Assembly: GCF_002366715.1 (NCBI RefSeq)
Contig: NZ_DFBS01000045.1
Location: 310,001 to 374,000 of the forward strand
Length of the DNA: 64,000 nt
Direction of reading: 5' to 3'
Origin: Halomonas sp. UBA3074
GTDB taxonomy: Bacteria > Pseudomonadota > Gammaproteobacteria > Pseudomonadales > Halomonadaceae
Position numbers and translations under genes: made by a program. Shown in pieces: positions 1-8,388 of this stretch. The number at the start of each line of letters is the position of its first letter. Within the stretch, counting starts at the first letter, position 1. The notes beneath the pieces were generated by a model. The model saw only the letters and a list, made by a program, of their open reading frames with translations. It had not been told where the DNA came from and ran no database searches.

Positions 1-681
1 GCTGAGAGAAATGTCGCCGCTGAACCCTTCGCTTTCAGCCAAAAATGCAGCGATGGGATCCGTTTGGGCTTTCAGCCCAATCGCTCGTTGTTGAACCTTT
101 AAGGTTGCCTGTGTGCGTAACGTCTCATCCCCTGCCTGCGTTTGAAGCGACGAAATAGCCACTGATAGCGGGCTGGCAGTATTGGCGCGCCAGTAACGCA
201 CCATTGAGTCGGAGACAGCGAGAGAGGGTAATGAGAAAGAAGAGGAGGTGTTTTCTGCCGACGCGGATTGGGTGGTTTGCTCATCGCCCACTACCCAGTT
301 TGCGGGTGCGTTAGCGCGTTGCTCCAAGTTAAGCGTCGAATCATCAAACTTCAGCTTCTCCAGCGTCAGTTCGCCTTGCAACAAATCGATGAGAGAGGGC
401 CTTAACGTGACCTGTTCGGCGTTCAACAGGTTGTCAGCGGTAGCCCAATCGGGGTTGCTTATTGCCAATTGATGCAGCGCAAGCTGAGGATGTGGAAACA
501 GGTTTATTTCCACATCCCCGTGAATCGCCACTGAGCGACCCGTTGCCTTCTCGATACGGTCAGTGATAACAGGCTTTAAAAAATTCCAGGGCATTAACGC
601 TAAGGTCATGATGATAAGCGCGATACCGATGAGCGGCGCCATCCACCATCGCCTTAGGCGTTTGGAATCCCGATGCGGCAT
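1..681 (-). CDS. AsmA family protein, N-terminal part (runs off the window start)
   Basis: Reading back from an ATG at 681-679, an open frame runs to base 1 without a stop, giving 227 residues. The protein begins with a basic stretch (KRLRRWW), then a hydrophobic membrane anchor (about residues 14-36), then the typical AsmA opening: ITDRIEKATGRSVAIHGDVE, followed by LFPHPQLALHQLAISNPDWA. Known AsmA proteins are large inner-membrane-anchored periplasmic proteins linked to outer-membrane biogenesis and lipid transport. The C-terminal half lies outside the window, so full length and membership (AsmA versus YhjG/TamB-like) cannot be decided. The frame is certain from the uninterrupted, family-like translation. 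Confidence 0.85.
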   Translation of the reverse strand, partial: MPHRDSKRLRRWWMAPLIGIALIIMTLALMPWNFLKPVITDRIEKATGRSVAIHGDVEINLFPHPQLALHQLAISNPDWATADNLLNAEQVTLRPSLIDLLQGELTLEKLKFDDSTLNLEQRANAPANWVVGDEQTTQSASAENTSSSFSLPSLAVSDSMVRYWRANTASPLSVAISSLQTQAGDETLRTQATLKVQQRAIGLKAQTDPIAAFLAESEGFSGDISLS

Positions 682-1094
682 TGTATTGGCTACCTTTTTT
701 GTACGCTAAATACGCAAAAATGTACTGAAGACACTCTTTGCTCTTAAGGTTGTTAATATAGTCGCTGGGGTAAGCGTTTGCATTTGCGTTATGTAGTTAA
801 CCTTTATTTAAATTTTTATTAAGCTGCTAATGAATAAGTTAAAGCAAGATAAAAGTGTGGCATTTATTTAATAACTTTTTTTAAAAAATAGTGTAGCCAG
901 TTTTGGCACGGATACGCAAAAGAGGCGAAGATGCTTTTTTGTTTATAGTAAAGTCATTTAATATCAGTGTCTTGAGATTCTAGTGAGAGCTATAGATTAA
1001 GTTGCTGTGGTTCGTTAACGCTTAAGCCAGTGCGCTTTACAGAGATAGCGCTCTTTTCTAACGTGAAAACACACCAACAGACGGGAGATAGAAA
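682..1094. other. Intergenic region between divergent asmA-like and PRC-barrel genes
   Basis: No gene is seen in these 413 bases. The middle (about 780-900) is very AT-rich with runs of A and T and probably holds the promoters of the two divergent genes. No clear operator or RNA structure was recognised. Confidence 0.5.
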
Positions 1095-1850
1095 ATGGCG
1101 ATCAAACGGAATGTATGTGTCACCACGTTAGCAGTAACGGCCACCGCTGCCGCTTTACAAGCAAATGCTCAGCAAACCCAGTCTCAAGAGGAGAGCGTAA
1201 ATCCTTTGGGAGATTGGAACTATGAAGAGATATATCAATCAGGCGGTATTAAAGCCGATAACCTGTTAGATGCTGAGGTCTTTGGTGAAGATGAGGATGA
1301 GATCGGCAGTGTCGAAAATGTGTTAGTGACTCAGGACAATAAGATTGCCGCCATCATCGCCCAGGTAGGCGGTTTCTGGGACATTGGTGATACCCACGTG
1401 CTAGTACCTTGGGAAGAGGTTGAGCTGCATGAGGATGGCGTAAGGGTTCCTGTCACTGAAGACAACGCCGATGAGTATGGGCTGTTTGACGCTGAAGAGT
1501 ATATTTCTCAGCAAGATCTTAGCCGTACCCAGCAAGTTGAGGATGATGTTGACGCTGGAGCGGGTGTCTGGAAGCTGACGGACTTGCTTGACGACTATGC
1601 AACGGTCGGGGATAGCATTGGCTACGGTTATATCGACAACATTCTCTTTTCGCGTGAAGGCGACGTGCAAGCAGTCATCGTCGAGACGGGCGCTGATTTC
1701 GGCGCTGGTACCTACGCATACCCGTTTTATGGCTACGACCATGGCTGGAACCCAGGCCAGACAGCTTACTATACGCAGTATAATGAAGACGAAGTAGGCG
1801 ACATGGAGTCTTTCGATTTCGACCAATATGAAGGTTTATTGGATGATTAA
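1095..1850 (+). CDS. Exported PRC-barrel domain protein (first of a tandem pair)
   Basis: The 251-residue product starts with a signal peptide (basic MAIKRN, hydrophobic stretch, probable cut after QANA). The mature protein is very acidic and has two PRC-barrel-like units: one with DEIGSVENVLVTQDNKI and VLVPWEEVEL (about residues 55-125), and one with GYIDNILFSREGDVQAVIV (about 175-200). The ATG at 1095 follows a good ribosome site (GGGAGA). The next gene, 155 bases downstream, is a clear paralogue with the same layout and the shared PFYGY motif. PRC barrels are small beta-barrels used in protein or RNA contacts and in photosynthetic reaction centres; a periplasmic role here is inferred from the signal peptide, and the function is unknown. 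Confidence 0.85.
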   Translation: MAIKRNVCVTTLAVTATAAALQANAQQTQSQEESVNPLGDWNYEEIYQSGGIKADNLLDAEVFGEDEDEIGSVENVLVTQDNKIAAIIAQVGGFWDIGDTHVLVPWEEVELHEDGVRVPVTEDNADEYGLFDAEEYISQQDLSRTQQVEDDVDAGAGVWKLTDLLDDYATVGDSIGYGYIDNILFSREGDVQAVIVETGADFGAGTYAYPFYGYDHGWNPGQTAYYTQYNEDEVGDMESFDFDQYEGLLDD

Positions 1851-2005
1851 TCGTTAGTAGCTTCATTATGCTTGAGAGCGAACACGAAAAAAGAAGTGCC
1901 GGTTTCTTAACGAGTGTTTGGGTAGCTGCCGAGGCACCGTTAAGGAACCGGCTTGTAAGGTGCATAAGACTATCGAAACGTCATTCATAAAATAGGTGAC
2001 TGTCG

Positions 2006-2815
2006 ATGAATACAGCTAATTTATCTCGCATCGTGTTAACCGCGATGGCTTCCCTCCTGCCGGTGCACGCCTACGCAAACATTGATGGTTCATCCTCTCA
2101 ACAGCAAACCGGCCTAAATAACCCAAGCCAGACACAGCATGATCAAGCCACTCGGCCGCTCAATGAATGGGATTACAATGCTCTTTATGAGCAGAGTGGG
2201 TTTGGGGCAGACGCCTTCTTAGAGGCAGCGGCTTTCTCTCCCCAAGAAGATGAAATAGGCGAAATAGTTAACATCGTGCTAGACCAGCAGAACCAAATTG
2301 TCACTGTCATCGCCGAAGTAGGCGGGATGTGGGATAGCGGAGACAGGCATGTTGCCATCCCCTGGGATGAGGTCGAGCTGTTTGAAGCCGGTATTAAAGT
2401 GCCAGTACGGCAGGATAACGTCGAGGAGTACGACCTTTTTACCAATGTTACGATAGATGAAGCCTATATTTATAAGCAAGAAATGGAGCGAGTGAGCACT
2501 GTAGAAGAGGACGTTGCGACGGGGCCACAAACATGGAAAATATCCGACATCATTGATGATTACGCCAGCATAGAAAGTGAAGCAGGCTATGGTTATATTA
2601 CGGATGCCCTCTTTACAAGTAATGGCATTATGCAGGCGATTATTGTTAAACCATCGAGCGAAGAGTTTGGCTCAGGCCCCCGTGCCTACCCCTTTTACGG
2701 TTATCCTGAAGGCTGGCGGCCTGGCAGTTCTCACTATCAGCTTCCTTACGCTAGTGACGAGGTGAAAGAACTGCCTGTATTTGACTATGACCGCTACAAG
2801 AGCGTGGTGGAGTAA
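2006..2815 (+). CDS. Exported PRC-barrel domain protein (second of a tandem pair)
   Basis: This 269-residue protein is a paralogue of the gene just upstream. Both share the core W-[ND]-Y-[EN]-x-[IL]-Y, the DEIGEIVNIVLDQQNQIVTV type strand, the VGGMWDSGDRHVAIPWDEVE segment, a second barrel starting TWKISDIIDDYA, and the aromatic RAYPFYGYPEGW motif. It has its own signal peptide, probably cut after AYA, then a Gln/Ser-rich linker. Divergence between the two is substantial, so the duplication is old or the copies are under different selection. The 155-base gap contains no obvious terminator, so co-transcription is possible. Function unknown; a periplasmic structural or stress role is only a guess. 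Confidence 0.85.
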   Translation: MNTANLSRIVLTAMASLLPVHAYANIDGSSSQQQTGLNNPSQTQHDQATRPLNEWDYNALYEQSGFGADAFLEAAAFSPQEDEIGEIVNIVLDQQNQIVTVIAEVGGMWDSGDRHVAIPWDEVELFEAGIKVPVRQDNVEEYDLFTNVTIDEAYIYKQEMERVSTVEEDVATGPQTWKISDIIDDYASIESEAGYGYITDALFTSNGIMQAIIVKPSSEEFGSGPRAYPFYGYPEGWRPGSSHYQLPYASDEVKELPVFDYDRYKSVVE

Positions 2816-2907
2816 AGCGCCTGGAACTGTGATTGTCAGTGTTGTCCTTATCAATCGTCTCTATGAAGCGCTACCGGACCACTCTGTGATAGCCATTAGC
2901 ACCTCTT

Positions 2908-3723
2908 TCATCCATTACAATCCGCCGGTGTAGTAGCGCGATAGGTTGCCACCGCTTCTTCCATCGCCTGCTGCAGTGCCTCGATACGTGACGCATGGGC
3001 GGGGTGGGTTGAAAGGAACTCTGGAGGCTGCCCACCGCCGGCCGCTGCCATGTTGCGCCACAGCGCTACGCTTTGTTGAGGGTCAAACCCGGCTTGCGCC
3101 ATGATCGCCAAGCCCATGAGGTCGGCTTCTTCTTCATGAGCGCGGCTGAAGGGCAGGCTGATACCGAGCTGGGCACCCAGGCCCAATGCCTGCATCAGCT
3201 GTTGCTGACCCATATCGCCTTCGCCTAATAACCCTACTACCAGCATGCCTGCCTTTATACCAAGCTGCTGGGTAAGGCGTTCATTACCGTGGTCTGCCAA
3301 CACATGACCTACTTCGTGGCCAATCACTGCCGCCAGTTGGTCTGGCGTCTCGGCTACCTTTAACAGGCCGGTGTGAACGCCAATGCGCCCTCCCGGCAGG
3401 GCAAAGGCGTTGGGAGAAGCGTCTTCAAAGACAACTACCTCCCAGGCCTCGGGAAAGTCGTCAGCAGCGTAAATGGCTTCGGCGGCAGCGACGATTTCTT
3501 GCGATACGCACGCTACTTGGCGGTTAATAGCCGCGTCGCGGGAAACCGCCTGGTCACGGCGCAGTTGGTCAAAGGTATCAGCGCCCATCTCGGCCATCAG
3601 GTGTTCGGGCACCAGTGCCAGTTGGGAGCGTCCGGTGGGGGTTTCATCGCACCCGGTCAGCAGTGCTAGGGGCAACACCCCTAAAAGGGATAGTGAAATT
3701 CTCAGGCGCATCGCCTCTCTCAT
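2908..3723 (-). CDS. M48 family metalloprotease, lipoprotein
   Basis: The 271-residue product has a lipoprotein signal (LPLALLTGC, lipobox L-T-G-C) and a peptidase M48 domain. The zinc motif HEVGHVLADHGNER holds the HExxH catalytic site; the third ligand is probably the Glu in the downstream AHEEEADLMGL segment, which is the family signature. The closing part (STHPAHASRIEAL) is also typical. Known relatives (LoiP/YcaL/BepA type) act in the periplasm on outer-membrane proteins and lipoprotein quality control. Two starts are possible: ATG 3723 or ATG 3711, the latter giving a more standard lipoprotein signal (MRLRISL). It converges with the PRC-barrel gene, with 92 bases between the stops. Confidence 0.9.
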   Translation of the reverse strand: MREAMRLRISLSLLGVLPLALLTGCDETPTGRSQLALVPEHLMAEMGADTFDQLRRDQAVSRDAAINRQVACVSQEIVAAAEAIYAADDFPEAWEVVVFEDASPNAFALPGGRIGVHTGLLKVAETPDQLAAVIGHEVGHVLADHGNERLTQQLGIKAGMLVVGLLGEGDMGQQQLMQALGLGAQLGISLPFSRAHEEEADLMGLAIMAQAGFDPQQSVALWRNMAAAGGGQPPEFLSTHPAHASRIEALQQAMEEAVATYRATTPADCNG

Positions 3724-3770
3724 TGGTCAATTAGCGCACTTTGGCTCTGCGGGCAGTGCGAGCGCTGGCA

Positions 3771-3831
3771 AAAAAAAGGGCACACTGCCAGCATCGTGAG
3801 CGTCATTATCTCAGATGCTGGCAGTGTGCCC
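3771..3831 (-). terminator. Strong Rho-independent terminator of the ATP-grasp gene
   Basis: A perfect 18-base inverted repeat (arms 3778-3795 and 3814-3831) separated by 18 bases is followed, on the minus strand, by seven T (3777-3771). It lies 29 bases after the stop of the ATP-grasp gene. The arm is unusually long and error-free for an ordinary terminator. Confidence 0.9.
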
Positions 3832-3860
3832 CTAGTGAAACGTAGGCCTTTCAATAAGCG

Positions 3861-5168
3861 TTAGACGTAAAAGTCCAGATCCTCTTGGGCTTTTAGCAGG
3901 TCGCGCATTTTGATGGGGTCGTCACCGAAGAAGAATAGCAAGCCCCAGTGAGTGCCGAAGGCCGAGCGGTCAGGCACCGTTTCTTCGGTTGGCGCCACGA
4001 GTTCATGCGACTCGAAATAGGGATGCTCGATCGTTTCTTTGGGCATTTCCAGCTTGCTCACCACGCGACGGCGTGGGTACACACCGAAGCACCCTGCGTA
4101 ACCCTTCGCATCGACCACTTCGCGGGGGAAGAAAGCCGCCACTTCCTCTTTGGTGCTTTTGGGGTCGAACACTAGCATGGAGGCCTGGTAGGCGTTGAAG
4201 CCATACGCTTTTTCGATCAGCTCGAATGCTTTGAAGCCGGGTGGGCGATAGGCAACTTCGCCAAAGTACATTTCACCGTCCGCCGTGACAAAGTATTCGG
4301 GGTGAATCAGACCGAACTGGATATCGAAGGTTTTGATCAGCAGTTCGATCTGCTTGGTGATCGCATTACGCCAGCTTTCAAGCTCTGCCGTCGCGGGCAC
4401 GAACACCGAGTAGCCCAGCGTTACGTATTCTGAAATATTCAGGAACTGGATTTTGCCATCATGAATCCAGGCCTCAACGGCAAATTCCCAGCCATCCAGG
4501 TGGCTTTCCATCAGCAAGGGGTATTCTTCGTCCGGAATGTTGTCGATCTCTTCAATTGTGCGGATCATTCGATGGCCGAGACAGCCTGCTTTATCGAAGG
4601 CCTTGACGTGAATCGGGTCGTCCGGGTCACCGTCAAGCTTCAGCAGCGTCTGGTTAACGCGCTTCATGAAGCGAACGATGTCTTCTTTCTCATGGGCCTC
4701 TTCGAATATCCCCACGCGAATGCCACCAAGCTGCGCACGACGCTTCATCAGCGCTTTGTCACGGAACAGAATCGATTGACCGTACATGCGGGGGCTATCG
4801 AGAAGCACGGAGTTGATCGCACCGGACCACTCAACGGTTTCTTCGAACAGGGGAATGGCGATATCGACGCCTTCCTCTTTTAGCCTTTCGGCAATTTCCA
4901 TCGACCGATCATTCAGCCGGATAAAATCCCACGCGATAAAGGGGATGTTATTGGCGGTACAGAAATCTGCGGCCCATTCAGGCGCCACGACGATATAGCG
5001 ACGGTCGAATTGTTGCGCTGCCTTGATGGCATTAACGCTCCAGCCCAGCAAGGCGATATAACCCTTGTTGGGATCCTTAGGGACCTCGGTGCCTTTCACC
5101 GAGTCCATTTCAGGATCACGCCAAGCTGCTACCGCTTCGGGTAATTGCTTTTCTGAGGTTATCGACAT
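3861..5168 (-). CDS. Stand-alone ATP-grasp domain protein (carboxylate-amine/thiol ligase fold)
   Basis: The 435-residue product looks like an ATP-grasp ligase. Residues about 36-110 form an N-terminal Rossmann-like lobe (GYIALLGWSVNAIKAA, then VDIAIPLFEETVEW); the ATP-grasp domain follows, with the LLMESHLDGWEFAVEAWI strand and the metal-binding region FGLIHPEYFVTADGEMYFGE ending in VAYRPPGFKAFE. In most relatives the last motif reads E-[IV]-N-x-R, whereas here it is E-V-A-Y-R, so the usual Asn is not present. No biosynthetic neighbours indicate the substrates: it is a single gene with its own terminator. ATP-grasp enzymes of this type join a carboxylate to an amine, as in dipeptide, carnosine-like or osmolyte synthesis; the actual product is unknown. 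Start ATG 5168 has a strong site (AAGGAG). Confidence 0.85.
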   Translation of the reverse strand: MSITSEKQLPEAVAAWRDPEMDSVKGTEVPKDPNKGYIALLGWSVNAIKAAQQFDRRYIVVAPEWAADFCTANNIPFIAWDFIRLNDRSMEIAERLKEEGVDIAIPLFEETVEWSGAINSVLLDSPRMYGQSILFRDKALMKRRAQLGGIRVGIFEEAHEKEDIVRFMKRVNQTLLKLDGDPDDPIHVKAFDKAGCLGHRMIRTIEEIDNIPDEEYPLLMESHLDGWEFAVEAWIHDGKIQFLNISEYVTLGYSVFVPATAELESWRNAITKQIELLIKTFDIQFGLIHPEYFVTADGEMYFGEVAYRPPGFKAFELIEKAYGFNAYQASMLVFDPKSTKEEVAAFFPREVVDAKGYAGCFGVYPRRRVVSKLEMPKETIEHPYFESHELVAPTEETVPDRSAFGTHWGLLFFFGDDPIKMRDLLKAQEDLDFYV

Positions 5169-5550
5169 TCCGTGTTCTCCTTTGCTGGTTCATCCAGACT
5201 GACCGTGTCACAAGGACGCATCAGTTGAACGGAGCTGCAGCCAATGCTGTTAAGCCATTTTTGAAACAGTGTTTTAAAACAGCTTTGTTAAGCGAATGCT
5301 GTTAAAAAGGTGGGGGTGAATAAGCCAGCGCTAGGGCGGGTTAAATCAAACCCATCTACCTATTAAACTAGCTGATTTCGTTACGATTAGCAATTAAGAT
5401 GTAACTAGCTGTTAAATTTTGGCGACGTTTTTAGCCGGTTTGCAGAATTAATTAATCAGAGGGGGTAAAATCAAAGTAAGCTAATGTAGTGTTGCCGGGT
5501 ATGAGACTTCTAAGGCATCGCCGGACGTTTATTGAATTTGCATGTTCAAG
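5169..5550. other. AT-rich intergenic region upstream of the ATP-grasp gene
   Basis: No gene is seen in 382 bases. An 11-base direct repeat, AATGCTGTTAA, occurs at 5243-5253 and 5295-5305, 52 bases apart, close to where the ATP-grasp promoter should be, and TAGCTGTTAA occurs again near 5407. It could be a regulator site, but AT-rich repeats also arise by chance. Confidence 0.35.
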
Positions 5551-6027
5551 TTAACCTAAAAGAAGTGTGTTATCGATGGCTATAAATTGGCTGGCTTCAC
5601 TCATCAATGACGCCGCGGTAAATTGCGGAACGCCATAAACTTCGACTTTTTTGTTATGTTTAAGGCGAATCTTATTGACTAAAAGGTCGAAGTCACCGTC
5701 GCCGGACACGAGCACGATGACGTCTGCCCGCTCAGCGTACTCCATGGCATCCAGTGCAATGCCGACATCCCAATCCCCTTTTGCCGAACCGTCCGAACGT
5801 TGAATATAAGGTTTTAATTTTACTTTAAAGCCAATCGCTCGGAGTATATTTTGAAACTCTCTTTGTTTCTGGTCGCCTTTATCAATGGCGTAACAAAACG
5901 CTTGCACGACGTCTCTATTAGCGGTTGCTTGTGCCCAGAATTTATTGTAATCAAAGTTTCTGCCATAGGCTTGGCGCGCGGTGTAATACACGTTTTGAAT
6001 ATCAACAAAAATTGCCACTTTTTCCAT
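5551..6027 (-). CDS. NYN domain (LabA/DUF88-like) protein
   Basis: The 158-residue protein is essentially one NYN domain, a PIN-like nuclease fold. Conserved acidic positions are visible in FVDIQNVYYTA (near the N-terminus), KGDWDVGIALDAMEYA, and VLVSGDGDFDLLVNKI, which is the LabA-type signature. Members bind or cleave RNA with a divalent metal; in this small form the physiological target is not known. It stands alone, 108 bases from the PAS-GGDEF gene on the same strand. ATG 6027 has only a distant AGGAG as ribosome site. Confidence 0.85.
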   Translation of the reverse strand: MEKVAIFVDIQNVYYTARQAYGRNFDYNKFWAQATANRDVVQAFCYAIDKGDQKQREFQNILRAIGFKVKLKPYIQRSDGSAKGDWDVGIALDAMEYAERADVIVLVSGDGDFDLLVNKIRLKHNKKVEVYGVPQFTAASLMSEASQFIAIDNTLLLG

Positions 6028-6135
6028 CAGTATTGAACGCTCCTGTTGCTGTTTGATTAATATTTTAATTGATTAACACTTGCTGATTAAAGTGCTAAGC
6101 CCAACGGATTACTTGCTAGCTTTATTACATCTTTC

Positions 6136-7014
6136 TCAGTTAACAGCCGGGCTAATGGCTACTGAACGGAGCCTTTTTATTTGGTACATATGACTATCCG
6201 CGTGCCTGATGAGAGTGTCGGCATCTTCGCCGTCCTCAGGGTAGCAGGCCACGCCGATACTACAGGAGGGCATTAAGAGCTCGCCTAACTCTGCATCAAG
6301 GGGTTTGTCCATCGCGTTCATGATTTGTTCTACTTTTGCCGCCACGGCCTCTTTTGAGTGGAGGTCGGTCAGTAGCACCGTAAACTCGTCACCGCCCATG
6401 CGGGCCACGGTGTCCGTCTCACGCACACAGCTTTCAAGCCTATTGGCCACTGTGCAGAGTACGCTGTCGCCGACCGCATGGCCTTGAGTATCATTAATCA
6501 TCTTAAAATCATTAATGTCTAAATACAGTAGCGCCAGCATGGTCTGGTGGCGATGCGCCGAACTCAGGCCCGTGGCCAGTCGGTCATAGAACAATGAGCG
6601 GTTGGTGAGTTTTGTCAGTGGGTCATGGTGAGCAAGAAAGCGTAACTCTTCCTCGGTCTGCATCAGCGCGGTGACATCACGGGCCACACCGATACGTACG
6701 CGCTCCTCATCGTACCAACAGGCCGACCACAATATGTGGACGATCGCGCCCCCTTTGTGCAAGTACCGATTACGATAATCAATGTGGGGCTGGCCGTTCA
6801 TAACCCGATGAATAGAGTCTTTTGTGGCTGCCAGATCTTCCGGATGCATGTAATTCGTAATCAACGTGCCTATCAGTTCTTCCGCACGATATCCGAGCAG
6901 GGACTCGCAGGCATCACTGACAAAAACAATCTGATTATGCTCATCCACCACGAAGACGGTGTCCAGCATGAGATGAATCAGTTTGGGATAAAGCGCTTGT
7001 AAATCAACGGCCAT
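6136..7014 (-). CDS. PAS-GGDEF diguanylate cyclase
   Basis: The 292-residue soluble protein has a PAS sensor domain (about residues 10-125) and a GGDEF domain (about 130-285). The active-site loop is canonical, GGDEF at residues 207-211, and an RxxD inhibitory site (RETD, 198-201) sits the usual five residues before it. It should therefore make c-di-GMP from two GTP and be product-inhibited. There is no membrane segment or signal peptide, so the PAS domain probably senses a cytoplasmic cue. Two other c-di-GMP proteins are coded in this window (15480-17234 and 43543-46230). Confidence 0.93.
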   Translation of the reverse strand: MAVDLQALYPKLIHLMLDTVFVVDEHNQIVFVSDACESLLGYRAEELIGTLITNYMHPEDLAATKDSIHRVMNGQPHIDYRNRYLHKGGAIVHILWSACWYDEERVRIGVARDVTALMQTEEELRFLAHHDPLTKLTNRSLFYDRLATGLSSAHRHQTMLALLYLDINDFKMINDTQGHAVGDSVLCTVANRLESCVRETDTVARMGGDEFTVLLTDLHSKEAVAAKVEQIMNAMDKPLDAELGELLMPSCSIGVACYPEDGEDADTLIRHADSHMYQIKRLRSVAISPAVN

Positions 7015-7112
7015 AGGCTAGGAGTATCCTGTTCGCGTTCCCCGACTATAAAACAAACGCGCACGGGGGCGATATGAATTATTTTAAGCAGTTACGTTGA
7101 ATCAAGGGTGAC

Positions 7113-8153
7113 TTAATGCTGTGACTCTTCGCGCACTTGATGGGGCGTTTTACCCGTCCAGCGTTTAAAGGCTCTGCGAAAATTGGCGCTGTCGCTAAAG
7201 CCTAGCCTTGCTGCGATATCCTCAGTACTCATTTTGGTGACCAATAGGTACTCCGTTGCCAGCGTGCAGCGGGCGTCATCGAGTATTTCTCGATAGCTTG
7301 TGAGTTCAGCGTCCAGCTTTCTTCTCAAAGTGCGTGTGGTGATACATAACAGGTTGGCGACGGCTTCCATGGTGGGAAAGCTGTTCGGTGACATCAATAG
7401 TATTTGATATACCTCGCCGGTAATCCCCGACGACATCTTTGTTCGGCCAAGCAGTTGGTTGCAGGTTTCTTGAAGTAACTTTATGGAAAGCTGGTTGCCT
7501 AGCAGCGGGGACTGGTCGAGTATCTGTTTCGGGTAATGGATTTCGTTGACGTCTTGATTGAAGTAACAGTCGCACAATAAATGTTTTTCGTGGATCTGCT
7601 CCACGTCTTTTCCCGGGTAAGATAGCAGCGCTTTGATAGGAAAAAGACTGGAACCAGCGGCATCGCGGATATGAGTGATGTTTTGAGCCATCTGCTGCTG
7701 GATTAAAAAATTACGTGTTTTGATGCTTTTAATATAAGAGTAAGTCTCTTTAAATTCGAAGACGGCAGAGTCATCCGTTTCACGCCACGTCATATAGAGC
7801 GTGGGTGTGGCTAAAGGATGATATTTTACCCCGAAGTTAAAATAGTCCCGCATGGTGGGGCTGGTGAGCAGGGCGTACCCGTACATGCCATAAGCGGTTA
7901 AATGCAACCGGGTGGCCGTCTCAAAAGGCGTCGAGAGGTTGGCACCTTCCTCAATCACATTAGTGCAAGCGTCGACATACTGTTTAATCGAAACCAGTGT
8001 GGCGGGGTCTGAGAGTGCTGCTTGATTTAAGCCAAGGCCTCTCAGTACTTTTTCAGCCGAAATATCCTGCTCAGCGACCGTATCGAGCAAAGCTGCGATT
8101 TTATAAGGCGCATATATCTTTTGATTCAATAGGTTAGCTTGAAAGCTGGCCAT
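7113..8153 (-). CDS. AraC family transcriptional regulator (OruR/ArgR-like layout)
   Basis: The product (346 residues from ATG 8153; a GTG at 8159 would add two) has an N-terminal arabinose-binding-like domain of the PF12625 type (about 15-210) and a C-terminal AraC double helix-turn-helix. The latter shows CITTRTLRRKL and the signature STEDIAARLGFSDSANFRRAFKRWTGKTPHQVR. It is divergent from the TRAP/SDR/BKACE operon starting at 8389, so it is very probably that operon's substrate-responsive activator. Regulators with this domain layout control amino-acid or small-acid catabolism in pseudomonads (OruR type); the inducer here is unknown. Confidence 0.9.
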   Translation of the reverse strand: MASFQANLLNQKIYAPYKIAALLDTVAEQDISAEKVLRGLGLNQAALSDPATLVSIKQYVDACTNVIEEGANLSTPFETATRLHLTAYGMYGYALLTSPTMRDYFNFGVKYHPLATPTLYMTWRETDDSAVFEFKETYSYIKSIKTRNFLIQQQMAQNITHIRDAAGSSLFPIKALLSYPGKDVEQIHEKHLLCDCYFNQDVNEIHYPKQILDQSPLLGNQLSIKLLQETCNQLLGRTKMSSGITGEVYQILLMSPNSFPTMEAVANLLCITTRTLRRKLDAELTSYREILDDARCTLATEYLLVTKMSTEDIAARLGFSDSANFRRAFKRWTGKTPHQVREESQH

Positions 8154-8388
8154 GATCACCGCTCACTGAAATGTCCGAAAAAGACCTCACGAAGACCGTT
8201 TTAGACCTTCCTTGCAGCTAGCGTAACTTTGTAGAGTAGCTTCACGCAATAAGGTGCCTCTCACCCTATCCGCTAAGGATTGCTCGTTAGGCTTATGGGG
8301 AGTGTGAACGCCTGGAATGCATCGCTATCGAAGAATTTTTTACAACAAAAATCAGCTTAAAGCTGACGGTTACTGGAAGGAAAATAAT

